Part shown: piece by piece, positions 7,760 to 15,461 of the stretch
Numbering within the stretch: the stretch's first letter is position 1
How the letters are laid out: the number at the start of each line of letters is the position of its first letter
Origin: Geomobilibacter sp964432205
Lineage (GTDB): Bacteria > Desulfobacterota > Desulfuromonadia > Geobacterales > DSM-12255
Reading direction: 5' to 3'
DNA length: 64,000 nt
NCBI GenBank assembly: GCA_964432205.1
Contig: CAYSMK010000016.1
Location: 1-64,000 of the forward strand
Translations under genes and position numbers: made by a program
The notes under the pieces: model-generated
What the model was told of the DNA's origin: nothing
Database searches by the model: none
Seen by the model: the letters and a program-made list of their open reading frames with translations, nothing else

Positions 7760-8317
7760 TTACTTTCCCTGCATCATCTGCTGGCACATGGGACACGGGC
7801 AGGGTATCTGTCCTCCCATCATCTTCTGCATCTGCGGCATCATGGTTTGCATCCCCTCCATCATGGACATGGGCTTCCACTCTTTCGTCACTGCGTCGAA
7901 AATCTTGAGCTGCTCTTCAGTGAGAACCTGACTCGCCTCTGCATTGGCCTTGTCCTCAATAGCCTTGAGTCTGTTCATCTGCTCGTCGGTGAGCTTTAAC
8001 GATCCATTCATAACGAGGAGGCTCGCAGTGCTGCCGGGATAGGCCCGCATGCGCATCATGTTCATGCACTGCGTCATCATCGGATTATCCCCCATTTTCT
8101 CCATCATCTGCCGCATTTCCTCAGGTTTCATCTGCCCCATCTGCATCTGCCCCATCATCGGCATGTTATTCTTGTCCTTCATCATCTGCTGCATCATCTC
8201 CGAGTTGCTCCCCATCATCTGCCGGCACCGGGCCATGGGGTCGGTGCCGCATCCGGAGAGCAACAGAAGATTCGAAGTCAGACAGACTGCAATGAGTATG
8301 GTCATTTTCGCTTTCAT
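7760..8317 (-). CDS. Met-rich lipoprotein, Spy/CpxP-like
   Basis: 185-residue lipoprotein (lipobox LSGC at about residue 20-23). The mature protein is packed with Met pairs (EMMQQMM, NMPMMGQMQMGQM, EEMRQMMEKM) and ends with CPCPMCQQMMQGK. The central LTDEQMNRLKAIEDKA...LTEEQLKIFDA segment resembles the LTxxQ repeats of Spy/CpxP periplasmic chaperones. Met and Cys clusters are typical of Cu(I)/Ag(I) binding. It is last in the leftward operon with the MacB-type transporter (8354-10187), so a role in periplasmic metal sequestration or export is likely but inferred. Confidence 0.75.
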   Translation of the reverse strand: MKAKMTILIAVCLTSNLLLLSGCGTDPMARCRQMMGSNSEMMQQMMKDKNNMPMMGQMQMGQMKPEEMRQMMEKMGDNPMMTQCMNMMRMRAYPGSTASLLVMNGSLKLTDEQMNRLKAIEDKANAEASQVLTEEQLKIFDAVTKEWKPMSMMEGMQTMMPQMQKMMGGQIPCPCPMCQQMMQGK

Positions 8318-8353
8318 TTCTCGTCTCCTTTCTTTCTCATGGTAGAGGAATCG

Positions 8354-9031
8354 TTAGCTCTCCATAATTTTACCATCCTTTACCTTGATGACCCGTTCAG
8401 CCAGTTTCGCAATCTCGGGGTTGTGGGTAACGATGACTACAGTCTTCCCTCCCCGGTGAAGCCTTGAGACGGTATCGAGCACCTCCGTTTCCGATTCGGA
8501 GTCAAGGTTGCCGGTCGGCTCGTCCATGAGGAGAATGTCCGGGTTATTGGCCAGTGCCCGGGCGATGGCGACCCGCTGCTGCTGGCCGCCGGAGAGCTCG
8601 GAAGGCTTGGCCTTCAGCTTTTCGGGAAGACCAACGAGGGTAAGTAGCTCCCGGGCCTTCTCTCTCTGCGTCTTCTCGGGAATCCCGGCGAACATCATGG
8701 CAGTCGCCACGTTCTCCTCCGCGGTAAGGCCCTGCAGTAGATTGAAGAACTGGAAGACGAATCCGATCTTTCGCGCCCTGAGCGCCGCCAGACGGCTGTT
8801 GGAGAGACGGCTGATCTGCTCGCCGGCGATGAAGACCGCCCCCTCATTCGGACGGTCGAGCCCGCCGATCAGGTGCATGAGGGTGCTCTTCCCGTGCCCC
8901 GAGGGGCCGACGATGCAGGAGAAGGAACCACGCGCTATTTCCAGGTCCACCCCCCGCAGGGCGTGGGTTGTGACCTTTCCGGTCGTATATGTTTTGTGCA
9001 AATTCTCCGTCCTTATGATTGCATCATTCAT
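8354..9031 (-). CDS. ABC transporter ATP-binding protein, MacB/LolD type
   Basis: 225-residue nucleotide-binding subunit. Walker A GPSGHGKST is at residues 42-50, the signature LSGGQQQR at about 145-152, Walker B ILLMDEP at about 165-171, and the H-loop in IVTHNPE. It overlaps the permease gene upstream by 8 bp, indicating translational coupling. The family (LolD/MacB/FtsE-like) works with FtsX-type permeases in mechanotransmission across the envelope rather than simple import. Context with exported metal-binding-type proteins suggests efflux or envelope stress. Confidence 0.93.
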   Translation of the reverse strand: MNDAIIRTENLHKTYTTGKVTTHALRGVDLEIARGSFSCIVGPSGHGKSTLMHLIGGLDRPNEGAVFIAGEQISRLSNSRLAALRARKIGFVFQFFNLLQGLTAEENVATAMMFAGIPEKTQREKARELLTLVGLPEKLKAKPSELSGGQQQRVAIARALANNPDILLMDEPTGNLDSESETEVLDTVSRLHRGGKTVVIVTHNPEIAKLAERVIKVKDGKIMES

Positions 9032-10187
9032 AGCTGATGGCCTCCACTGGTGTCATTCTTGCCGCCTTCCAAGCCGGGTAGAGCCCCGACACGAGGGATA
9101 CTGCGACGGAAAAGAGGATCGAGCCGAGGATGATCTGTGCATCCAAGGCTCCGGCGAGATCGCTTCCCTTGATAAGGGAAGTGAACTCGTTCTGGGAGAT
9201 GTAGGGTGAGGCAAACAGAGTGAAGAGGAGCCCCCCCGCCACGCCTGATATACCTCCGAGCAGGCCGTAAAAGCCGGACTCCATGAAGAAGAGGAAAAAG
9301 ATCGTCCTCCGTGGTGCGCCGATGGCCTGGAGGATGCCGATTTCGCGCCTTCTCTCGGATATTGCGGTCATCATGGTGTTGATGATCCCGAACGCGGCGG
9401 CCAGGATCGCCACGGCGGCGATGAGTTGCAACGTCATGCTGACCGTCCCGACGATGGAGAGGACCGACTTCAGGAGCTGTTTGTCGGAGACCACCGCCAC
9501 GTTGGCCGCCTCCTGTATCTTCAGGACATAGGCGTCGATCCTGGCGATGTCGTCCACTCTTATGGCGATGAAAGAGATGTTGTTCCCCACTTCGTAGAGC
9601 TTCTGGGCGACGGAGAGGGGGAGGTGGACGGCGATGTCGTCCTTGCCGCCAGTCTCCTTGAGGACCCCTTTGACAGGAAAGCGCTTCCCTCTTATGGTCA
9701 GTTCGTCCCCCGGCTTCAGGTCAAACTGTTTCGCAATGCCGGAGCCTATGACCAGGGCCTTTTCGTCCTGCGTTGCGAAGTATTTTCCCTGCTCCGTTTC
9801 CCAGTTCTTGAAGCGCCGCATCTCCGCAGGGAGGATACCGATCACGGAGACAGGGTTGTTCTTGTAGGCGGTCCGCTCGGTGAGGTAGGGGACAGCGGTC
9901 AGCCCCTTGATAGCTGCAATCTTCCGCACCGTCTCGTAGGGAATCGACTCCGGAAGCTGCTCGCCGGTCAGGACCGATATCTGCTCATAGGCGCACCACC
10001 CCTTGGGGGTCACTACCAGGTTCGCCCCCAGCTCGGCTGCTTGTTTCTTGATCTCCGTCCTGAGTCCGCCCCCGAGGGAAAGAAGGGTGACGAAGGAGGC
10101 GATGCCGATGGTGATCCCCAGCAGCGTGAAGACGAATCTCCCCTTGCTGCGGGTGATGTTTTTCAGCACCAGTTTCGGTATGTTCAT
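9024..10187 (-). CDS. ABC transporter permease, MacB/FtsX type
   Basis: 387-residue membrane protein starting MNIPKLVLKNITRSKGR. It has an N-terminal TM segment, a periplasmic MacB-type core (about residues 45-240) and three C-terminal TM segments, including AAAFGIINTMMTAISERRREIGIL, the usual FtsX-family signature region. The ATG at 10187 is chosen because a GGGAGGG site precedes it; the longer frame begins inside the previous gene. It starts immediately after the stop of the gene at 10189 and overlaps the ATPase gene by 8 bp. No MacA-like adaptor gene is present in the operon. Confidence 0.9.
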   Translation of the reverse strand: MNIPKLVLKNITRSKGRFVFTLLGITIGIASFVTLLSLGGGLRTEIKKQAAELGANLVVTPKGWCAYEQISVLTGEQLPESIPYETVRKIAAIKGLTAVPYLTERTAYKNNPVSVIGILPAEMRRFKNWETEQGKYFATQDEKALVIGSGIAKQFDLKPGDELTIRGKRFPVKGVLKETGGKDDIAVHLPLSVAQKLYEVGNNISFIAIRVDDIARIDAYVLKIQEAANVAVVSDKQLLKSVLSIVGTVSMTLQLIAAVAILAAAFGIINTMMTAISERRREIGILQAIGAPRRTIFFLFFMESGFYGLLGGISGVAGGLLFTLFASPYISQNEFTSLIKGSDLAGALDAQIILGSILFSVAVSLVSGLYPAWKAARMTPVEAISYE

Positions 10188-10188
10188 G

Positions 10189-10590
10189 CTACCGCCCTCC
10201 CAGATTGAGATGACGCAGGACATCCACTTTGGTGGCGTTGAAGACCCGCCCCTTATCGCCGAAGCTCCCGGTGACGTTCACCTCGTCCCCCTCTTTGGGC
10301 GCATTCCCCGCATATTTCACCGGAAGATAGAATGTTGCGCAAGTTACGATTTTGCAGAGCTTCGCCTCCACGGTGTCGATGATGGTGAAGAGCTTCGGGT
10401 CCTGCTTGGAAGTGCCGGAGACCACGCCGTTAATGGTGATAGTACCCGTGTAGGCGGCGGGGTCCGCCTGGATGTCGTTCACCGACAGAAGCCCTTTTGT
10501 CTGAACTCTCTTCCCCATGCCGCTACTGAAGCCGGCAAAGGCGACACTTACCAAGATTATCGCCCCAAGGGCGAGGATGCACCTTTTCAT
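10189..10590 (-). CDS. Small exported protein, possibly OB-fold
   Basis: 133-residue protein with a signal peptide (MKRCILALGAIILVSVAFAG). The mature region (ITINGVVSGTSKQDPKLFTIIDTVEAKLCKIVTCATFYLPVKY..., then EGDEVNVTGSFG) looks like a small beta-barrel, as in periplasmic OB-fold proteins, with two Cys. A GGAGG site precedes the ATG at 10590. It lies directly before the MacB-type permease gene, so it may be a periplasmic partner of that transporter in place of a MacA adaptor. That role is inferred. Confidence 0.7.
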   Translation of the reverse strand: MKRCILALGAIILVSVAFAGFSSGMGKRVQTKGLLSVNDIQADPAAYTGTITINGVVSGTSKQDPKLFTIIDTVEAKLCKIVTCATFYLPVKYAGNAPKEGDEVNVTGSFGDKGRVFNATKVDVLRHLNLGGR

Positions 10591-10683
10591 GATAGACCTC
10601 CAGGATTGAAATGATGGACGTATAGATACAAAGGCGTACATGTCCCTGCATCAACTGCTGCTAAAAGCTTACGACTGTGGGTC

Positions 10684-11007
10684 TTAGACGATTGAGGGTG
10701 GGTGAAAGATTGATTGTATGAAGGGATCGGGGATTGGTGTTGGTTTGAAGGTGAAGAGGGTAATGGTTTTCAGGAAAACCACCGGTGGAAATACGGGTTC
10801 AACGAGGTCAACGGAAAGGCAGAGAAACGTCGGGCAAGAGGGAGCGGACTGAGGGGTCGGGTCTTCGTTATGGGGACAGCCATCACAGCACGATTTCGCG
10901 GCCTTGGCAACCTGTGCGGCGGAAGCAGCCGTCTCCATACCGGTGAACATGGAGAGCACCACGAGTAAAACGATGAGAGAAACTATTCGAAAAGCGTTAG
11001 ACCGCAT
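10684..11007 (-). CDS. Cys-rich exported protein of unknown function
   Basis: 107 residues with a signal peptide (cleavage near ASAA, about residue 31). The mature part contains SCCDGCPHNE and SCPTFLCLSVD, then a hydrophobic Pro-rich tail. The Cys clusters suggest metal binding. It is the first gene of the leftward transporter operon (94 bp before the next start). A good -35/-10 pair ends only about 10 bp before the ATG, so the mRNA may be nearly leaderless. I do not recognise the family. Confidence 0.65.
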   Translation of the reverse strand: MRSNAFRIVSLIVLLVVLSMFTGMETAASAAQVAKAAKSCCDGCPHNEDPTPQSAPSCPTFLCLSVDLVEPVFPPVVFLKTITLFTFKPTPIPDPFIQSIFHPPSIV

Positions 11008-11015
11008 GGTGATAC

Positions 11016-11043
11016 TCTATACGTTCGCCAAATCAATTGTCAA
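11016..11043 (-). promoter_or_regulatory. Sigma-70-type promoter of the transporter operon
   Basis: Minus-strand TTGACA, 16-bp spacer, TATAGA. The expected start point falls within a few bases of the ATG at 11007, leaving almost no leader and no ribosome site. Confidence 0.5.
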
Positions 11044-11113
11044 ACTCATCTTATACGTTAATCGTGAGCCACGGAATCCCGTTCCAGCTCAGGGTACCAT
11101 GCCGAAAAAAAAG

Positions 11114-11147
11114 AAAGGCCGTTTTCCATTACAGAAAAGCGGCCTTT
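11114..11147 (-). terminator. Terminator of the 11213-13935 operon
   Basis: Inverted repeat AAAGGCCGTTTTC / GAAAAGCGGCCTTT. On the minus strand it is followed by a T-rich run (TTTCTTTTTTTT). Confidence 0.75.
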
Positions 11148-11212
11148 TGACTTATCAGTCTTGATTCACGTCCGGTCAAACTTGAGATGCCGACTATCGA
11201 GAATCAGCCCCC

Positions 11213-12094
11213 TTACCTCATCCCCGTCATTCCGCCGCCCCTCATCATGCCGCCGGGCTGCCAGCGGTTCCCGCTGTAGTTCCAGAAGGCGCCGTGGCTC
11301 GTCATGTTGCGGAACATCCCCGAGTAGTTCGAGAAACCACTCCCGGCCTGCATCCCCTGGAGTACGGTCCGCATCCGGTCCCGCATGGCAGTCATGGCGG
11401 CGCTCTCCATGCCGCTACCGTTCATGGTATTGTCGGCAATCTGCGGCATGTTCAGGTTGATCTCCCCCATCATGGCCCGGTACCGCTCGCGATTGACTCC
11501 GGCACCGTTCATGACGAGGGGGGCCTGCTCGGCCATGAGGCTTGCCATCTGCCTTGCGGTCTCCCGCATGGTCAGGTAGTGGGCCTGGTGTTGTCCGGCA
11601 CCGGAGCCGGCCACATAGTCGCCGAGCATGTTCACGTCCGCCGGCAGGTTGAGCTGGTTGCGGAGCTGGACCATCGCCTCGGTCATGGTCATCCCCGGAT
11701 TGGCGGCCATCTTCTCCCTGACGAGCGACGACATGGGGCTGATGAAGCCGGTCGCGCCGGCCGGCGCCGAGAGGACGTAGCCACTCTGCACCGCTTTCCC
11801 GTCGTCTTCATCAACCGTGTTCCCCGCCACTACCCGGACGACGATCGGGTATTTCCCCTCGTCTGCGGGCGCGACCGCCAGGCTATAGTAGCCGTGGGGG
11901 CCGGATACAGTTTTTGGCTCCCCCTCGTCCCACTGGTAGTTGCCGTTCTTGTCCATGAAGACCTCGGCCCCCACGAGGTAGCCGTCGGCCACGCTCCCGC
12001 TCACCGTCGCCGATGGGGTACTGCCACTCCCGCCGCAGCCGGCGATACTTCCCACAACCAGGACAGCCGCAGCTGCCAGAACTCGTCTTATCAT
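11213..12094 (-). CDS. Lipoprotein with a carboxypeptidase-like (Cna-B type) segment
   Basis: 293-residue lipoprotein (MIRRVLAAAAVLVVGSIAGC, lipobox IAGC). Residues about 30-110 (VADGYLVGAEVFMDKNGNYQWDEGEP, GPHGYYSLAV) resemble a Cna-B/SdrD-type beta-sandwich with a DxNxNxxxDxxE calcium-like loop. The C-terminal half is Met-rich and helical, ending in a Gly/Met/Arg tail (GGMMRGGGMTGMR). The ATG at 12094 follows a GGAGAG site. It is last in the operon with the beta-barrel protein and two Met/Gly-rich secreted proteins. Surface-exposed metal binding is possible; the family is not firmly recognised. Confidence 0.65.
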   Translation of the reverse strand: MIRRVLAAAAVLVVGSIAGCGGSGSTPSATVSGSVADGYLVGAEVFMDKNGNYQWDEGEPKTVSGPHGYYSLAVAPADEGKYPIVVRVVAGNTVDEDDGKAVQSGYVLSAPAGATGFISPMSSLVREKMAANPGMTMTEAMVQLRNQLNLPADVNMLGDYVAGSGAGQHQAHYLTMRETARQMASLMAEQAPLVMNGAGVNRERYRAMMGEINLNMPQIADNTMNGSGMESAAMTAMRDRMRTVLQGMQAGSGFSNYSGMFRNMTSHGAFWNYSGNRWQPGGMMRGGGMTGMR

Positions 12095-12128
12095 GATTCT
12101 CTCCTTTGATCGCTCCTGCAAGCGAATG

Positions 12129-13016
12129 CTAGAATTCGTAATAAATCGCGACACCCACACCGTAATCGGGGCTGGCCGTTGTGATTCCCTTGGCCAGATA
12201 GCCGTCGATGCCGGTCTGTTTCCTAATCTGGTATTTGACCCTCAGCCGTGCCTCCAGCAGGTCCGATGCTTCCTCCATGGGAGGGGTACTCCCCTTCAGG
12301 AACAGCATCGGGCGCAACCTTTCGGTGAGCTGATAGCCGCCCCCGGCGTAGTAGTAGAGATAATTCTTGACCGCAAGGATCGACGATTCCCCCTGGATGG
12401 CATAACCCACCTCTCCGTCGGCAACCCAATCGCCGAACCACTTGGTGAGTTCCACCGCAAATCCTCCGTCGAACGCCCCGGTCCCGAGGAATTTATGCTT
12501 GTCCGCAGAGGGAAACTTCACGTAGACGTTGGGACGGATGGCCGGCACGTACCTTTCCTCGGTGTACAGGACATAGCCGGCCTTGAATTTGATATCGCCC
12601 AGCCCGTACTGGGAGTCATCGGCCTCTCCGGCAGAGGCGGAAGTTCTCGGGCCGGGACCCATGCCGGCTCCGCTCATGCCGGAGCCACTCATTGCAGCGG
12701 AAACCGACAACGTTCCCATGGCGGTAGATTTACTCTGCATCCCCATGAACTCGCGCGCGACCACCGAGCTCGTGCTCTGGTAGACGAATGGAATCTCCAG
12801 AGAAAAATCAAGCCGCTCTGTCGGGTATACTGCCGCCGTGAACGGCATATACACGGAGTCCGTCCTGACGCCTGTTCCGTATTCCCCTGACGCGAATTCG
12901 AAACCGAGGCCGACGGAATACGCAGGCTCGCCCGCACAGGCCCATGCCGGGAGCAGAAGGACGGCCGTTATCGCCAGAAGGGTGAGGAACCTGTCAGTTC
13001 TCAAAAGTTTTCTCAC
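12129..13016 (-). CDS. Outer-membrane beta-barrel protein
   Basis: 295-residue exported protein with a signal peptide (cleavage near ACAG). Alternating short amphipathic strands (YSVGLGFEFASGEYG, RLDFSLEIPFVY, GDIKFKAGYVLY) and a C-terminal aromatic residue (VAIYYEF) are typical of outer-membrane barrels. The GTG at 13016 is preferred over an upstream TTG because GGAGG precedes it by seven bases. It is coupled in an operon with the Met-rich proteins on either side, so it may form an export or surface-display channel for them. The substrate is unknown. Confidence 0.7.
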   Translation of the reverse strand: MRKLLRTDRFLTLLAITAVLLLPAWACAGEPAYSVGLGFEFASGEYGTGVRTDSVYMPFTAAVYPTERLDFSLEIPFVYQSTSSVVAREFMGMQSKSTAMGTLSVSAAMSGSGMSGAGMGPGPRTSASAGEADDSQYGLGDIKFKAGYVLYTEERYVPAIRPNVYVKFPSADKHKFLGTGAFDGGFAVELTKWFGDWVADGEVGYAIQGESSILAVKNYLYYYAGGGYQLTERLRPMLFLKGSTPPMEEASDLLEARLRVKYQIRKQTGIDGYLAKGITTASPDYGVGVAIYYEF

Positions 13017-13049
13017 TGCTTGCCTCCGATCAAACAACCCTAACAGTGT

Positions 13050-13577
13050 TCAGTGCCTCATCATACCGCCGCCGCCTCGCATCATCCCACCGCCCCGCAT
13101 CATGCCGCCGCCCGGACCATTTGACATCATGCCGTTGCGCCCTGACCAGGCGCCCCCCCCGCTCTCGTTTCTCACAGCCATCTGCGCGCCGGTTGTCCGG
13201 TTGGTGAGTTTCTGTACCATCAGATAGGTCTTGCCATCTTTCCCCTGCGCTCTGGAGCCCTTGGCGGTTATCTCGTCGTTGGGATGAAGCGGGAATTCCT
13301 TTTCATTCCAGTACGGCTTAGGGCCGAGGCTGAGGGTGACGGTCTCGCCACCGGCGTTTATTTCAACGAAGACGTGCTCTTTTTCGCCGGCACGAGGGGC
13401 AGATACCACATGACCGGAAACGGTAGTCACCGTGTTGACGTCATACCCCCTGTTGAAGTCCAGACCGCTCTTTCCCCCGTCGTCGCCAAAGCCGAAGCCG
13501 GCGAAGGCAGTGCCGGCCAGCAGGCAATTCAACAGAATTACCATGGTCACGAAGTGGGAAAATCGGCCTGATGTCAT
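13050..13577 (-). CDS. Exported protein with a Met/Gly/Arg/His tail
   Basis: 175 residues. The signal peptide ends near AFAG (about residue 27). A compact central region (VTTVSGHVVSAP...HVFVEINAGGETVTLSLGP, NDEITAKGS) looks OB-fold-like. The last 35 residues are low complexity: repeated GGGMMRGGG units ending MMRH. Met and terminal His suggest binding of soft metals such as Cu(I). It sits between two other exported proteins in one operon. The family is not recognised beyond these features. Confidence 0.65.
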   Translation of the reverse strand: MTSGRFSHFVTMVILLNCLLAGTAFAGFGFGDDGGKSGLDFNRGYDVNTVTTVSGHVVSAPRAGEKEHVFVEINAGGETVTLSLGPKPYWNEKEFPLHPNDEITAKGSRAQGKDGKTYLMVQKLTNRTTGAQMAVRNESGGGAWSGRNGMMSNGPGGGMMRGGGMMRGGGGMMRH

Positions 13578-13599
13578 TCGGGGCTGCTCCTGGTTCGTG

Positions 13600-13935
13600 T
13601 CAGTTGGTCGAGGGAGTTGCGGGAGGTAGCGTGGCGGTCGTGTCGTTGCCGCTACTGTTCATCTCCCTGTGCTGATGCCTGTTTGCGTTTCCTGCGCCAT
13701 CCTGCATCATGCTCTCTGGTCCGGTTGTTCCGTTCATGGGGCCATCGTGCATGCCGGAGCCTGACTGCTTGCCGCCTCCGTTACCCTGGGACATGGTGGA
13801 GGTCATCTGGTGATTGCCGGACATAGTGCCATGTCCCTGGCCCCCACCCATGCTGCCGCCCATGGCAAACGCCTGGCCGGTAAGGGAAAGGGCCGCAAGC
13901 GCCGTTACCGCACGGAGTGCACTGGTTCTTTTCAT
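13600..13935 (-). CDS. Exported Gly/Met/His-rich low-complexity protein
   Basis: 111 residues with a signal peptide (MKRTSALRAV..., cleavage near AFAM). The mature chain is nearly all Gly, Ser, Met, Asn, His and Gln (GGSMGGGQGHGTMSGNHQMT), likely disordered and possibly metal-binding. The start at 13935 follows GAGG. It is the first gene of the leftward four-gene operon and lies just downstream of a two-component system. A weak sigma-54-like promoter (13980-13996) and a TGCAAT-type dyad (14069-14082) precede it. Confidence 0.6.
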   Translation of the reverse strand: MKRTSALRAVTALAALSLTGQAFAMGGSMGGGQGHGTMSGNHQMTSTMSQGNGGGKQSGSGMHDGPMNGTTGPESMMQDGAGNANRHQHREMNSSGNDTTATLPPATPSTN

Positions 13936-13979
13936 CTGTGTGTACCTCCTCGAAAGATTTTTATCTGCAAGAAGGTATT

Positions 13980-13996
13980 CCACAGTTCGTGCCAAG
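13980..13996 (-). promoter_or_regulatory. Weak sigma-54-like promoter
   Basis: Minus-strand CTTGGCAC-GAACT-GTGG has a perfect -24 element but a poor -12 element (GTGG instead of TTGC). Its position ahead of the 13600-13935 gene, downstream of an NtrC-type regulator gene and of a dyad at 14069, makes it plausible. Confidence 0.4.
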
Positions 13997-14068
13997 TCCT
14001 GGCCAGCCGTAACCAACCAGTTTTACAAGATGCTTATTGTCGCGATGGAATTCTGAAGGCAAAACAGG

Positions 14069-14082
14069 TGCAATTCCTTGCA
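14069..14082. promoter_or_regulatory. TGCAATTCCTTGCA dyad, copy 2
   Basis: Inverted repeat TGCAA-TTCC-TTGCA lies about 75-100 bp upstream of the sigma-54-like promoter at 13980-13996 and directly after the NtrC-type regulator gene. The core matches the site at 7111-7126. It is a candidate enhancer for that regulator. Confidence 0.45.
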
Positions 14083-14108
14083 CTCCATGGGAACCGTTTT
14101 GCACCGCG

Positions 14109-15461
14109 CTACTTCTCATCGAGCAGACCAAACTCCTTCAGTTTATACTGTAGCGTCCGGCGCGAAAATCCGAGCTCTGCCGCGGCCAGGCGCCGATTGC
14201 CGGCGTGCCTGTTCAGGACCTTGACGATCATCTCCCTTTCCACCGCCTTCAGCATTTCCCTGCCATCCCGACTTGCCGGTTCGTTCTTGTGCTGAATCGC
14301 ATCCGGTAGGTGATCGCGCCTGACGAAATCCTGCGCCAGAATGACCGCGCGCTCCATGACATTCTGCAGTTCACGGACATTGCCGGGCCAGGCATAGCCC
14401 CGTAGAACCTCCTCCGCCTCTGCTTCGATCCCCTTGAGCTTCTTGCCGGTCTGCCGGCTGAAGCGATGGAGAAAGTAATCCGCCAGCAGGGAAATCGCGT
14501 CGATGCGCTCCCGCAGCGGCGGAAGAGAGAGCGGAAAGACATTGAGGCGATAGTACAGGTCCTCGCGGAACCTCCTGGCGGCCACCTCGTCCTGAAGGTT
14601 TCGGTTGGAAGCGGCAATGACCCGGACATCGGCCTTGATCTCCCTGCTTCCCCCCACCCGTTCGTAGGTACGCTCCTGCAAGACGCGGAGCAGCTTGGAC
14701 TGCAACGCCAGCGGCATCTCACCGATCTCGTCCAGGAAAATCGTCCCGCCCCTAGCCAGCTCGAATTTCCCCTGCCGCGCCTGGACCGCACCGGTGAATG
14801 CCCCCCTTTCGTGGCCGAACAGCTCGCTTTCCAGAAGATTCTCCGGGATCGCGGCGCAGTTCAGAGGGACGAAGCCCGCCTTGCCCCTTTGGCTCAGCAG
14901 GTGTACGGTCCTCGCCACAAGTTCCTTGCCGGTGCCGCTCTCGCCGTAGATCAGCACGTTTGCGGTGGTGGCCGCCACGTCATGGACGAGTTTCCGCACC
15001 CCCTGCATGGCCTGCCCGGCGAAGATCAGCTCCTCCGGTGGCAGTCCGGCAGCCTCGGACTCCTTGAGCGATAGGTATTCCCTGGTGCGGCCCTGACTTT
15101 CGATTGCCCGGCGGACCAGGGCAAGGAGGGTGTCGGGATCGGCAAGCGGCTTGGTGAGAAAGTCCACCGCCCCCTCCTTCATCGCGGCAACCGCTTCGTC
15201 CACCCTGCCGAAGGCGGTCAGGAAGATGAATAGCGGAGGACTGGCATCCTTCCTGGTTTTACGGAACAGTTCCAGACCGCTCTTTCCCGGCATCTTCAGA
15301 TCGGATATGACCAGATCGAAGTTTTCCCGCTGAAGCACGCGCAACCCTTCCAGCCCATCCTCGGCGGTCGCCACCTCGTGCCCATCGTCCTCCAGGACCG
15401 TTTGCAGGAAACCCCTGAAGGTTTCATCGTCTTCGACCAGGAGAATTCTTCCCTTCATCAC
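14109..15461 (-). CDS. NtrC-family sigma-54-dependent response regulator
   Basis: 450 residues with three domains. The receiver (about 1-120) has acidic residues D11/D12, phospho-acceptor D54 and K104. The AAA+ domain (about 145-370) has Walker A GESGTGKE, the sigma-54 contact loop GAFTGA and Walker B GGTIFLDEIGEM. The Fis-type helix-turn-helix is at the C terminus (RLAAAELGFSRRTLQYKLKEFG). It overlaps the kinase gene by 4 bp. It should activate sigma-54 promoters when phosphorylated by that kinase. Gene order suggests the downstream Met-rich operon as a target. Confidence 0.95.
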   Translation of the reverse strand: MMKGRILLVEDDETFRGFLQTVLEDDGHEVATAEDGLEGLRVLQRENFDLVISDLKMPGKSGLELFRKTRKDASPPLFIFLTAFGRVDEAVAAMKEGAVDFLTKPLADPDTLLALVRRAIESQGRTREYLSLKESEAAGLPPEELIFAGQAMQGVRKLVHDVAATTANVLIYGESGTGKELVARTVHLLSQRGKAGFVPLNCAAIPENLLESELFGHERGAFTGAVQARQGKFELARGGTIFLDEIGEMPLALQSKLLRVLQERTYERVGGSREIKADVRVIAASNRNLQDEVAARRFREDLYYRLNVFPLSLPPLRERIDAISLLADYFLHRFSRQTGKKLKGIEAEAEEVLRGYAWPGNVRELQNVMERAVILAQDFVRRDHLPDAIQHKNEPASRDGREMLKAVEREMIVKVLNRHAGNRRLAAAELGFSRRTLQYKLKEFGLLDEK

